This document shows positions 16,502 through 24,836 of a DNA stretch of 64,000 bases, in pieces. Source of the stretch: Streptomyces sp. NBC_01446. Lineage in GTDB: Bacteria > Actinomycetota > Actinomycetes > Streptomycetales > Streptomycetaceae. The DNA lies in contig NZ_JAPEPO010000001.1 in NCBI RefSeq assembly GCF_026340095.1, positions 124,001 through 188,000 on the forward strand, read 5' to 3'. The notes under the pieces were generated by a model. The model had not been told where the DNA came from, searched no databases, and saw nothing but the letters and a program-made list of their open reading frames with translations. A program made the position numbers and the translations under genes. The first letter of the stretch is position 1, and every line of letters starts with the position of its first letter.

Positions 16502-19132
16502 GTGACGGATGACGTGAAGACAGCACAGGGGCCCGACCGGCGCGCCGTGCTCGGAGCGGGTGTGGGCGGGGCGGTGCTGGCCGCGGCCGGGCTGCCCCTC
16601 CTGGGCGCGCGAACGGCCGCGGCAGCGACACCGGTTCAGGGCTCGGCTGCCGCACCGGTCCCGGACGCGGCCTGGCACCGCTACGTCCAGGCGCCGTCCG
16701 GCCGCACGGTGCGACCGGTGCGGATCGTCCGGTCGGCCGGTGACGTGACGCGTCCCGACGCCCTCCTCGAACCCGGCGGCCAGGTCACCGTCCTGCGCCG
16801 CCCCGAACCTCCCGCGCCACCGCGCTGGCCCGACGGCACCACCGCGGAGGGCTCCACCACCCACGCCGGCAACAACGGAGGCGACGGCCGGCCGCGCACG
16901 TACGACGCGCAGCACGCCGTCGACGGTGACCTCGACACCTTCTGGAACGACGACACCGAGCGCGCCTTCCCCGACACCCTGACGGTGACAGTGCCCGAAG
17001 CGCTCACGCTCGCGGGCCTGACCGTGGTGTCCGACGTGGACGGCGTTCCCACGGACTTCACGGTGGACGCCTGGGTGGACTCGGACTGGCAAAAGGTCGC
17101 CGCCGTCACCGGCAACAGCGCGGTGCAGCGCGCCGTCCGCTTCGACGCGCCGGTGTCCACGGCGCGGGTGCGGATCACGGTCACCTCGGCCCAGGACCTC
17201 GGGCAGGGCGTGTTCACGCGGATCAACGAGGTCTGGCCCGAGGCCGTGGACCCGGTCGTGGCGCCGAGCGTGACGCTCGACTTCGGCAAGGTCGTCGTCG
17301 GCCACCCGAAGGTCGACTTCGCCTCGGCGTCCGGCAACAACCCCGGGGTGCGTCTCGCCTTCTCCGAGACGCTCCAGTTCCTCACCGACCGCTCCGACTT
17401 CACCCGCAACGACCAGGCGGGCGGCGCCTCGAAGGGAACGGACCAGTACGCCGTGCCCGCGGGCGGCGCCACGTGGACGGACAAGAAGGGCTACGCCTCG
17501 GGCGGCGACAAGGTGTACGCGGACGGCCTGCACGGCTTCCGCTATCTCAAGATCACGCTGGACGCGCTGCCGACCGACGCGCCCGCCGCGCAGCCGTGGG
17601 GGACCGTCGCCGTGGACGCGGTGTCGCTCGACTTCACGGCGTATCTCGGCACACCGGAGTCATACCGCGGCTGGTTCCTGTGCTCCGACGAGGAGCTGAA
17701 CCGCTACTGGTACGACGCCTCGTACACGAACGAGCTGGTCGTCGACACCTTCCGCGCGGACGACGTGGACCCGCGGGGCGCCTTCAGCGCGTCGCTCGAC
17801 GGGAAGCTCGTCCTGCACGACGGCGCGAAGCGGGACCGGGATCCGTACGTCGGTGACGTGGCGGTGGCGGGGCGCACCCTCTATCTCACGCACGACGACG
17901 CGGCCGAGGCCGCGCGCAACGTGCTGGCGGACCTCGCGGAGCACCAGCGGGCCGACGGCTGGATCCCGCCGGCCTCCATCAACCAGTACACGCTCCCGCT
18001 GTTCGACTACCCGCTGTGGTGGGTGACGTGCAGCTGGGACTACGTCCTGTACACCGGCGACAAGGACTACGCCGAGCGCTACTACCCGCAGCTCGTCAAG
18101 GTCCTCGACACGTGGTACCCGAGTGTGACGGACGACGCGGGCCTGCTGAGCAAGGGCCTCAACGGCACGTCGGGGTACGGGGATTACGCGTTCCTCGGGC
18201 GCACGGGCCGGATCACGTACTACAACGCCAACTATGTGCAGGCCCTGAGGGACGCGGCCCGTATCGCGGAGCACGTGGGCCATGACACGGACGCGGGGCG
18301 GTGGCGGGAGCGGGCGGACAAGGTCGCCCAGGCGGTCAACACGCATCTGTGGGACGAGGCGGCGGGCGCCTATCTGGACTCCGCGACCGGCGCCGTCCGG
18401 CACGCGCAGGACGGCAACGCGATCGCCATCACGTCGGGCGTCGCGGGCGCGGAGCGGGCGGCGTCGGCGCTCGCCCACCTGGACGCGACGACGAAACGCC
18501 GGTACGGCAACGCCTTCATGGACAACGACACCCTCTTCGGTGGCGCCTCCCAGCGGGTGTACGCCTTCACCTCGTACCCGGAGTTCGTGGCGCGCTTCGA
18601 GAGCGGCCTGGCCGACTCGGCGATCGACCAGATCAAGCGCACCTACGGGTGGATGGAGAGCCACGACCCCGGCATCACGCACTGGGAGGGCATCGGTCCG
18701 AACGGCTCGCTGTACGAGGGCGCGTACACGAGCATGGCGCACGGGTGGTCCACGGGAGTGCTGCCCGCGCTCACCCATCAGCTGCTCGGCGCGAAGCCGA
18801 CGTCGCCGGGGTACGCCGCCTGGGAGGTACGTCCGTTCACCGGCTCGGTGCGCTGGGCTAGGGGCGAACTACCCACACCTCATGGGCCGTTGGGTGTGGA
18901 GTGGGAGCGTAAGGGCGGAACGTACACGTTGACCGTGCGTGCGCCGCGGGGCACTCGGGGGGTCGTCGCGCTGCCCACGGACGGCCGGGGCGCGACGGTG
19001 CGCTCGGGCGGGCGGACGCTCTGGCGGAACGGCAGATCCGCTGCGTCCGGGGTGCGCCTGGACTCCGGCCGCGTCACGGTCTCCGCTCTCACCCCGGGCA
19101 CCCACCGCTTCACACTGACGGGCGAAGGCTGA
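16502..19132 (+). CDS. Secreted alpha-L-rhamnosidase-like GH78 enzyme with discoidin-like domain
   Basis: An 876-residue exported enzyme. The N-terminus QGPDRRAVLGAGVGGAVLAAAG is Tat-like with a short twin-arginine motif and an ARTAAAA cleavage region. Residues about 120-245 (STTHAGNNGGDGRPRTYDAQ, then AVDGDLDTFWNDDTE) look like an F5/8C discoidin carbohydrate-binding domain. The catalytic domain contains DVDPRGAFSASLDGKLVLHDGAK in part and the GH78 hallmark DGAKRDRDPYVGD, then VTCSWDYVLYTGD and GITHWEGIGPNGS. GTG 16502 follows a GGAGG by 9 nt. It likely cleaves rhamnose from a different linkage or polymer than its neighbour. Two strong terminators follow its stop. Confidence 0.88.
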   Translation: MTDDVKTAQGPDRRAVLGAGVGGAVLAAAGLPLLGARTAAAATPVQGSAAAPVPDAAWHRYVQAPSGRTVRPVRIVRSAGDVTRPDALLEPGGQVTVLRRPEPPAPPRWPDGTTAEGSTTHAGNNGGDGRPRTYDAQHAVDGDLDTFWNDDTERAFPDTLTVTVPEALTLAGLTVVSDVDGVPTDFTVDAWVDSDWQKVAAVTGNSAVQRAVRFDAPVSTARVRITVTSAQDLGQGVFTRINEVWPEAVDPVVAPSVTLDFGKVVVGHPKVDFASASGNNPGVRLAFSETLQFLTDRSDFTRNDQAGGASKGTDQYAVPAGGATWTDKKGYASGGDKVYADGLHGFRYLKITLDALPTDAPAAQPWGTVAVDAVSLDFTAYLGTPESYRGWFLCSDEELNRYWYDASYTNELVVDTFRADDVDPRGAFSASLDGKLVLHDGAKRDRDPYVGDVAVAGRTLYLTHDDAAEAARNVLADLAEHQRADGWIPPASINQYTLPLFDYPLWWVTCSWDYVLYTGDKDYAERYYPQLVKVLDTWYPSVTDDAGLLSKGLNGTSGYGDYAFLGRTGRITYYNANYVQALRDAARIAEHVGHDTDAGRWRERADKVAQAVNTHLWDEAAGAYLDSATGAVRHAQDGNAIAITSGVAGAERAASALAHLDATTKRRYGNAFMDNDTLFGGASQRVYAFTSYPEFVARFESGLADSAIDQIKRTYGWMESHDPGITHWEGIGPNGSLYEGAYTSMAHGWSTGVLPALTHQLLGAKPTSPGYAAWEVRPFTGSVRWARGELPTPHGPLGVEWERKGGTYTLTVRAPRGTRGVVALPTDGRGATVRSGGRTLWRNGRSAASGVRLDSGRVTVSALTPGTHRFTLTGEG

Positions 19133-19135
19133 ACT

Positions 19136-19169
19136 GCGCCCGCGGCCTGAGAGATCGGGCCGCGGGCGC
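19136..19169 (+). terminator. Perfect 12-bp hairpin after the second rhamnosidase gene
   Basis: Arms GCGCCCGCGGCC (19136-19147) and GGCCGCGGGCGC (19158-19169) pair perfectly around a 10-nt loop, starting 4 nt after the stop codon. Expected to be a strong G/C-rich terminator, or at least a barrier to 3' exonucleases. Confidence 0.7.
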
Positions 19170-19181
19170 CGTCACCGACAA

Positions 19182-19220
19182 GGCCGTGCGGGGCCGTTGA
19201 CACGCCCCGCACGGCCCTTT
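19182..19220 (+). terminator. Second hairpin terminator overlapping the isomerase promoter
   Basis: A perfect 13-bp stem (GGCCGTGCGGGGC at 19182-19194 and GCCCCGCACGGCC at 19204-19216, 9-nt loop) is followed by CTTT. The loop and right arm overlap the -35 and spacer of the promoter proposed for the downstream rhamnose isomerase gene, so termination and re-initiation elements are compacted together. Confidence 0.7.
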
Positions 19221-19244
19221 AGCGTCAGGCTTTGAATCGTTTCA
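19197..19244 (+). promoter_or_regulatory. Promoter and LacI operator of the rhamnose catabolic operon
   Basis: TTGACA (19197-19202), a 17-nt spacer and TAGCGT (19220-19225) form a promoter. The palindrome TGAATCGTTTCA (19233-19244) starts 13 nt after the first base of the -10, exactly the geometry seen at the rhamnosidase promoter near 13153. This supports control of both units by one LacI-family repressor. Confidence 0.6.
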
Positions 19245-19271
19245 CAACGATCGTTCGTTCACAGGAGAGAC

Positions 19272-20471
19272 ATGACCGGGTCCACAGCACACGAGGCGCG
19301 GACAGCGGCCGCCAAGGCCGTCCTGAAGCGCCAGTCGATCGAGACACCGTCCTGGGCTTACGGAAACTCGGGCACCCGCTTCAAGGTGTTCGCCCAGGCC
19401 GGCGTGCCCCGCACCCCGCGGGAGAAGCTCGACGACGCCGCGCAGGTCCACGCGTTCACAGGTGCCGCGCCGACCGTGGCGCTGCACATACCGTGGGACC
19501 GCGTCGAGGGCGGACCCGAGGGATACGCGAAGCTCGCCGCGTACGCCGAGGAGTGCGGTGTGAAGCTGGGCGCTGTCAACTCCAATGTCTTCCAGGACGA
19601 CGACTACAAGCTGGGCAGCGTCACCAACCCGGACCCCGCGGTGCGCCGCAAGGCCGTCGGCCACCTCCTGGAGTGCGTCGACATCATGGACGCCACCGGC
19701 TCGCGCGATCTGAAGCTGTGGTTCTCCGACGGCACCAACTACCCCGGCCAGGATGACCTCCGGGACCGCCAGGACCGGCTAGCCGAGGCGCTGCGGACCG
19801 TGTACGACCGGCTGGGCGACGACCAGCGCATGGTGCTCGAGTACAAGCTCTTCGAGCCCGCCTTCTACGCCACCGACGTGCCGGACTGGGGCACGTCGTA
19901 CGCGCACTGCCTCAAGCTCGGAGAGAAGGCACAGGTGTGTGTGGACACCGGGCATCACGCGCCGGGCACCAACATCGAGTTCATCGTCGCGTTCCTGCTG
20001 CGGGAGGGACGCCTCGGCGCGTTCGACTTCAACTCGCGCTTCTACGCGGACGACGACCTGATGGTCGGCGCGGCGGACCCCTTCCAGCTGTTCCGGATCC
20101 TGTATGAGGTGCGGCGGGGCGGCGGTCTGGAGGCCGACTCCGGGATCGCGTTCATGCTCGACCAGTGCCACAACATCGAGGCCAAGATCCCCGCGATCAT
20201 CCGCTCGGTGATGAACGTCCAGGAGGCCACCGCCAAGGCGCTGCTCGTCGACGCCGAGGCGCTCGCCGCGGCCCAGCGGGAGGGCGATGTGCTGGCGGCC
20301 AACGGGGTGCTGATGGACGCGTACAACACGGACGTGCGTCCCCTACTGGAGGAGGTCAGGGAAGAGTTGGGGCTCGACCCGGATCCCATGGGGGCCTACC
20401 GGCGCTCAGGATGGCAGGAGCGGATCGTGAAGGACCGCGTCGGAGGCGTACAGGCCGGATGGGGGGCATGA
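19272..20471 (+). CDS. rhaI: L-rhamnose isomerase
   Basis: A 399-residue TIM-barrel isomerase that converts L-rhamnose to L-rhamnulose in the cytoplasm. The sequence matches the RhaI (xylose-isomerase-like) type, not the E. coli RhaA type: IETPSWAYGNSGTRFKVF at the N-terminus, then LHIPWDRVEGG, DLKLWFSDGTNYPGQDD, the metal-site segments VLEYKLFEPAFYATDV and CVDTGHHAPGTNIE, and FDFNSRFYADDDL. AGGAG precedes the ATG. The stop overlaps the start of the aldolase/dehydrogenase gene (ATGA), so the three catabolic genes form one coupled operon under the operator at 19233. Confidence 0.92.
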   Translation: MTGSTAHEARTAAAKAVLKRQSIETPSWAYGNSGTRFKVFAQAGVPRTPREKLDDAAQVHAFTGAAPTVALHIPWDRVEGGPEGYAKLAAYAEECGVKLGAVNSNVFQDDDYKLGSVTNPDPAVRRKAVGHLLECVDIMDATGSRDLKLWFSDGTNYPGQDDLRDRQDRLAEALRTVYDRLGDDQRMVLEYKLFEPAFYATDVPDWGTSYAHCLKLGEKAQVCVDTGHHAPGTNIEFIVAFLLREGRLGAFDFNSRFYADDDLMVGAADPFQLFRILYEVRRGGGLEADSGIAFMLDQCHNIEAKIPAIIRSVMNVQEATAKALLVDAEALAAAQREGDVLAANGVLMDAYNTDVRPLLEEVREELGLDPDPMGAYRRSGWQERIVKDRVGGVQAGWGA

Positions 20472-22519
20472 GCGACATGACGGAGGAGCACGCGTGCGTG
20501 AGCGAACTCTTGGCCCGTTCACACCGGTTGGGCGCGGATCCGCGCAATACGAACTACGCGGGGGGCAACACCTCGGCGAAGGGCACGTCGACCGACCCGG
20601 TGACGGGTGGTGACGTCGAGCTGATGTGGGTCAAGGGCTCGGGCGGCGACCTGGGGACGCTCACGGCCGACGGGCTCGCCGCCCTGCGCCTGGACCGGCT
20701 GCGCGCCCTGGAGGGCGTGTATCCGGGGGTGGAGCGCGAGGACGAGATGGTCGCCGCGTTCGACTACTGCCTGCACGGCAGGGGCGGCGCCGCGCCGTCC
20801 ATCGACACCGCCATGCACGGACTGGTGGACGCGGCGCACGTGGACCACCTGCACCCCGACTCCGGGATCGCGCTCGCCTGCGCCGCGGACGGCGAGAAGC
20901 TGACCGCCGAATGCTTCGGAGACGCCGTGGTGTGGGTGCCGTGGCGCAGGCCCGGATTCCAGCTCGGCCGGGACATCGCGGCGGTCAAGCAGGCAAACCC
21001 GCGGGCGATCGGCTGCGTCCTCGGCGGTCATGGCATCACGGCGTGGGGCGACACGGCACAGGAGTGCGAGCGGCGCTCCCTGCACATCATCCATACCGCG
21101 GAGGCGTTCCTCGCCGAACGGGGCAGGGCCGAGCCGTTCGGACCGCTGCTCGCGGGGTACACCGGCGCAGGACCGGCGGCGCGAAGGGAGCGGGCCGCCG
21201 CGCTCGCCCCGTTCGTCAGGGCGCTCGCCTCCCAGGACCGGCCCCAGGTGGGGCACTTCGACGACTCGGACGTCGTGCTCGACTTCCTGTCGCGCACCGA
21301 GCACCCGCGCCTGGCGGCGCTCGGCACGTCCTGCCCCGACCACTTCCTCCGGACGAAGGTCAGGCCCTTGGTCCTCGACCTGCCGCCGACGGCTCCCCTG
21401 GACGAGGCGGTCGCGCGCCTGAGGCAGCTGCACGCCGAGTACCGCGAGGAGTACGCGGCTTACTACACGCGGCACGCGGGCCCTGACTCGCCGGCGATGC
21501 GGGGCGCCGATCCGGCGATCGTGCTCGTCCCCGGGGTCGGCATGTTCAGCTTCGGCAAGGACAAGCAGACGGCGCGCGTCGCGGGCGAGTTCTACGTCAA
21601 CGCGATCAATGTGATGCGCGGCGCCGAGGCCGTGTCGGCCTACGCGCCGATCGAGGAGTCGGAGAAGTTCCGCATCGAGTACTGGTCCCTGGAGGAGGCC
21701 AAGCTCCGCCGGATGCCGAAGCCCAAGCCGCTCGCCACCCGGGTCGCGCTCGTGACGGGCGCGGGCAGCGGAATCGGGAAGGCGATCGCCCACAGGCTCG
21801 TGGCGGAGGGCGCGTGCGTGGTGGTCGCGGATCTGAACGGGGACAACGCGGCCGCCGTGGCCGAGGAGTTGGGCGGTCCCGACAAGGCGGTGGCCGTCAC
21901 GGTCGATGTGACGTCGGAGGAGCGGATCGTCGACGCGTTCGGGGCGGCGGTCCTGGCGTTCGGCGGGGTCGACCTCGTGGTGAACAACGCCGGCATCTCC
22001 ATCTCGAAGCCGCTCCTGGAGACGACGGCCCGGGACTGGGACCTCCAGCACGACATCATGGCGCGCGGCTCCTTCCTCGTGTCGCGCGAGGCCGCCCGTG
22101 TCATGCGGGCGCAGGGGCTCGGCGGCGACATCGTGTACATCGCCTCGAAGAACGCGGTGTTCGCGGGCCCGAACAACATCGCGTACTCCGCGACCAAGGC
22201 CGACCAGGCGCATCAAGTACGGCTCCTGGCCGCTGAGTTGGGCGAGCACGGCATCCGGGTCAACGGCGTGAATCCGGACGGCGTGGTGCGCGGCTCCGGG
22301 ATCTTCGCGGGCGGCTGGGGCGCGCAGCGCGCGGCGACGTACGGGATCGAGGAGGACAAGCTCGGCGAGTTCTACGCGCAGCGGACCCTCCTCAAGCGCG
22401 AGGTACTGCCCGAGCATGTCGCCAACGCGGTGTTCGCCCTGACGGGCGGGGACCTCACGCACACGACAGGGCTGCACGTACCGGTGGACGCCGGCGTCGC
22501 CGCGGCCTTCCTGCGATGA
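20468..22519 (+). CDS. rhaD: Bifunctional rhamnulose-1-phosphate aldolase / short-chain alcohol dehydrogenase
   Basis: A 683-residue fusion. The N-terminal class II aldolase/adducin domain (NTNYAGGNTSAKG, VDHLHPDSGIALA supplying metal-binding His residues, GCVLGGHGITAWG) cleaves L-rhamnulose-1-phosphate to dihydroxyacetone phosphate and L-lactaldehyde. The C-terminal SDR domain starts near residue 425 (RVALVTGAGSGIGKAIAH, NNAGIS, YSATK as active-site YxxxK) and probably oxidises L-lactaldehyde to L-lactate, as in the RhaE/RhaEW-type fusions. GGGGGG precedes ATG 20468, which overlaps the isomerase stop. The lactate product links to the lutABC genes downstream. Confidence 0.9.
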   Translation: MSDMTEEHACVSELLARSHRLGADPRNTNYAGGNTSAKGTSTDPVTGGDVELMWVKGSGGDLGTLTADGLAALRLDRLRALEGVYPGVEREDEMVAAFDYCLHGRGGAAPSIDTAMHGLVDAAHVDHLHPDSGIALACAADGEKLTAECFGDAVVWVPWRRPGFQLGRDIAAVKQANPRAIGCVLGGHGITAWGDTAQECERRSLHIIHTAEAFLAERGRAEPFGPLLAGYTGAGPAARRERAAALAPFVRALASQDRPQVGHFDDSDVVLDFLSRTEHPRLAALGTSCPDHFLRTKVRPLVLDLPPTAPLDEAVARLRQLHAEYREEYAAYYTRHAGPDSPAMRGADPAIVLVPGVGMFSFGKDKQTARVAGEFYVNAINVMRGAEAVSAYAPIEESEKFRIEYWSLEEAKLRRMPKPKPLATRVALVTGAGSGIGKAIAHRLVAEGACVVVADLNGDNAAAVAEELGGPDKAVAVTVDVTSEERIVDAFGAAVLAFGGVDLVVNNAGISISKPLLETTARDWDLQHDIMARGSFLVSREAARVMRAQGLGGDIVYIASKNAVFAGPNNIAYSATKADQAHQVRLLAAELGEHGIRVNGVNPDGVVRGSGIFAGGWGAQRAATYGIEEDKLGEFYAQRTLLKREVLPEHVANAVFALTGGDLTHTTGLHVPVDAGVAAAFLR

Positions 22520-24006
22520 GCGCGGCCATGGCGCATCCGGTTCCCGCCCGGACGGGCGCGTTCGCCGCGGTCGACCTGGGTGCCTCCAGCGGGCGCGTCA
22601 TGGTCGGCCGGGTCGGCCCCGGCACCCTCGCCCTGGCGGAGGCCCACCGCTTCCCCAACCGTCCGGTGCGGCTTCCGGAGGGGCTGCGCTGGGACGTGCT
22701 CGGCCTGTACGCGGGCGTGCTGGAGGGGCTGCGCGCCGCCGGCGCCACGGCGGGCGAGCGGATCGCGTCCGTCGGCATCGACAGCTGGGCCGTGGACTAC
22801 GGCCTCCTCGACGCGGACGGCGCGCTGCTCGGCCACCCCGTGCACTACCGCGACGGGCGTACCGAGGGCGTGGCGGAGAAGGTCTGGGCGAGCGTGCCGG
22901 CGGCGGAGCTTTACACGGCGACGGGCTTGCAGTACGCGCCGTTCAACACGCTCTACCAGCTCGTGGCGGCACAGGGATCCGCCCGACTTGCGGCTGCACG
23001 GCGCCTGTTGCTGATTCCCGATCTGATCTCGTACTGGCTGACCGGCGAGCTGGGCACGGAGGTGACCAATGCCTCGACCACCCAGCTGATCGACCCGCGC
23101 ACCGGTGACTGGGCGTTCTCGGTCGCCGAGCGCCTCGGGGTCGATCTCGGGCTCTTCCCGCCGCTGCGGCGGCCCGGGGACCCGGCGGGGCAGTTGCTGC
23201 CGGAGGTGCTGGAGGAGACGGGGCTGGCGGGTCCGGTTCCGGTGACGGCCGTCGGCTCGCACGACACCGCGTCCGCGGTGGCCGCCGTCCCGGCCGTTCC
23301 CGGCGAGCGGTTCGCCTACATCTGCACCGGCACCTGGTCGCTGGCCGGTCTCGAACTCGACGCCCCCGTCCTGAGCGAGGCGAGCCGCACCGCGAACTTC
23401 ACGAACGAGCTGGGTCTGGACGGCACGGTCCGCTATCTGCGCAACATCATGGGCCTGTGGCTACTCCAGGAGTGCCTGCGCGCCTGGGGGGATGCCGAAC
23501 TCGGGGCGCTGCTGCGGGAGGCAGCGGACGTTGCGCCGCTGCGGTCGGTGGTGGACGCGGGTGACGCCGTGTTCCTCGCCCCGGGCCGGATGCCCGAGCG
23601 CATCGCGGAGGCCTGCCGGACCACGGGCCAACCCGTGCCGCGCACCCGGGCCGAGACGACCCGGTGCATTCTCGACTCCCTGGCGCTCGCTCACCGGCGT
23701 GCGACAGCCGACGCGGCACGCCTCGCCGACCACCCGGTCGACGTCGTGCACATCGTGGGCGGCGGCGCCCGTAACGCGCTGCTGTGCCAGCTCACCGCCG
23801 ACGCGTGCGGTCTCCCGGTCGTGGCGGGCCCCGCCGAGGCGGCGGCCCTGGGCAACGTACTCGTGCAGGCGCGCGCCCACGGCCTCGTCGGCGACCGGGC
23901 GGCGATGCGCGAACTCCTCGCCCGCACCCAGCCCCTGACCAGGTACGAGCCGCGGGGGAACCACACCGCGTGGCGGGCCGCCGAGCGGCGCCTCGCCGAA
24001 CGGTGA
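22516..24006 (+). CDS. rhaB: Rhamnulokinase
   Basis: A 496-residue FGGY-family carbohydrate kinase that phosphorylates L-rhamnulose at C1. The ATP-binding phosphate 1 region FAAVDLGASSGRVMVGRV is at the N-terminus; SVGIDSWAVDYGLLD, the catalytic-region TAVGSHDTASAVAAVP, YICTGTWSLAGLE and VHIVGGGARNALLCQLTAD are typical of RhaB. The start overlaps the aldolase/dehydrogenase stop by 4 nt. This completes the isomerase-kinase-aldolase pathway in one operon, although the gene order here is isomerase, aldolase, kinase. Confidence 0.93.
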   Translation: MSAAMAHPVPARTGAFAAVDLGASSGRVMVGRVGPGTLALAEAHRFPNRPVRLPEGLRWDVLGLYAGVLEGLRAAGATAGERIASVGIDSWAVDYGLLDADGALLGHPVHYRDGRTEGVAEKVWASVPAAELYTATGLQYAPFNTLYQLVAAQGSARLAAARRLLLIPDLISYWLTGELGTEVTNASTTQLIDPRTGDWAFSVAERLGVDLGLFPPLRRPGDPAGQLLPEVLEETGLAGPVPVTAVGSHDTASAVAAVPAVPGERFAYICTGTWSLAGLELDAPVLSEASRTANFTNELGLDGTVRYLRNIMGLWLLQECLRAWGDAELGALLREAADVAPLRSVVDAGDAVFLAPGRMPERIAEACRTTGQPVPRTRAETTRCILDSLALAHRRATADAARLADHPVDVVHIVGGGARNALLCQLTADACGLPVVAGPAEAAALGNVLVQARAHGLVGDRAAMRELLARTQPLTRYEPRGNHTAWRAAERRLAER

Positions 24007-24080
24007 CGCCAGGTGTCTCCCCTCCGGGCCGCCTGCCGCGTACCCTGCACCCATCCGATGATCGATACGAAGGGGCCGCG

Positions 24081-24836
24081 ATGCGCGTCGCACTGTTCCT
24101 GACGTGTGTCAACGACACGCTCTACCCGGACACCGGCCGTGCGGTGGTGAATCTGCTGACCAGACTGGGTGTCGACATCGACTTCCCGATGGGGCAGACC
24201 TGTTGCGGACAGGCGCACTACAACACCGGCTATCGCCATGAGGCGGAGCCGCTCGCCCGCAAGTTCTCCGATGTATTCGGTGAGTACGACGCGATCGTGA
24301 CGCCGTCGGGATCGTGCGGGGCGATGGTGCGCGAGCTGTACCCGCGCATGGGCGAGCGGGCCCGCGCGGAGGGCCGCGGCGACGGGCTCGCGGCCGCTCT
24401 CGCGCCGGTCGTGCCGAAGACGTACGAGCTCACCGAGTTCCTCGTGGACGTGCTCGGTGTGACGGACGTGGGCGCGTACTACCCGCACACCGTGACGTAC
24501 CACCCGACGTGCCACGGCCTGCGCTCCCTCGGGCTCGGCGACCGGCCCTACCAACTGCTCATGGCGGTCAAGGGACTTGACCTCAAGGAGCTGCCGGGTG
24601 CGCAGGAGTGCTGCGGGTTCGGCGGCACCTTCGCCGTCAAGAACTCCGATGTCTCGGCGGCCATGGGCGAGGACAAGGTCCGCAACGCCGGCTCGACCGG
24701 AGCCGACGTCCTGTGCGCGGCGGACAACTCCTGCCTGATGCACCTCGGCGGCACGATGTCCCGCCTGCACACCGCGATGCGCCCCGTCCACATCGCGGAG
24801 ATCCTGGCGAGCACGGAAGAGGAGCCCCTGTCATGA
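24081..24836 (+). CDS. lutA: L-lactate utilisation protein LutA (Fe-S/CCG domain)
   Basis: A 251-residue protein with two cysteine-rich CCG-type domains: FLTCVNDTLYPDTG with QTCCGQAHYNTG, and TYHPTCHGLRSLG with QECCGFGGTFAVK. LutA works with LutB and LutC in an iron-sulfur complex oxidising L-lactate to pyruvate. GAAGGGG lies 5 nt before ATG 24081. The three lut genes overlap by ATGA and lie 74 nt after rhaB, so they may be co-transcribed with the rhamnose genes. Confidence 0.92.
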   Translation: MRVALFLTCVNDTLYPDTGRAVVNLLTRLGVDIDFPMGQTCCGQAHYNTGYRHEAEPLARKFSDVFGEYDAIVTPSGSCGAMVRELYPRMGERARAEGRGDGLAAALAPVVPKTYELTEFLVDVLGVTDVGAYYPHTVTYHPTCHGLRSLGLGDRPYQLLMAVKGLDLKELPGAQECCGFGGTFAVKNSDVSAAMGEDKVRNAGSTGADVLCAADNSCLMHLGGTMSRLHTAMRPVHIAEILASTEEEPLS

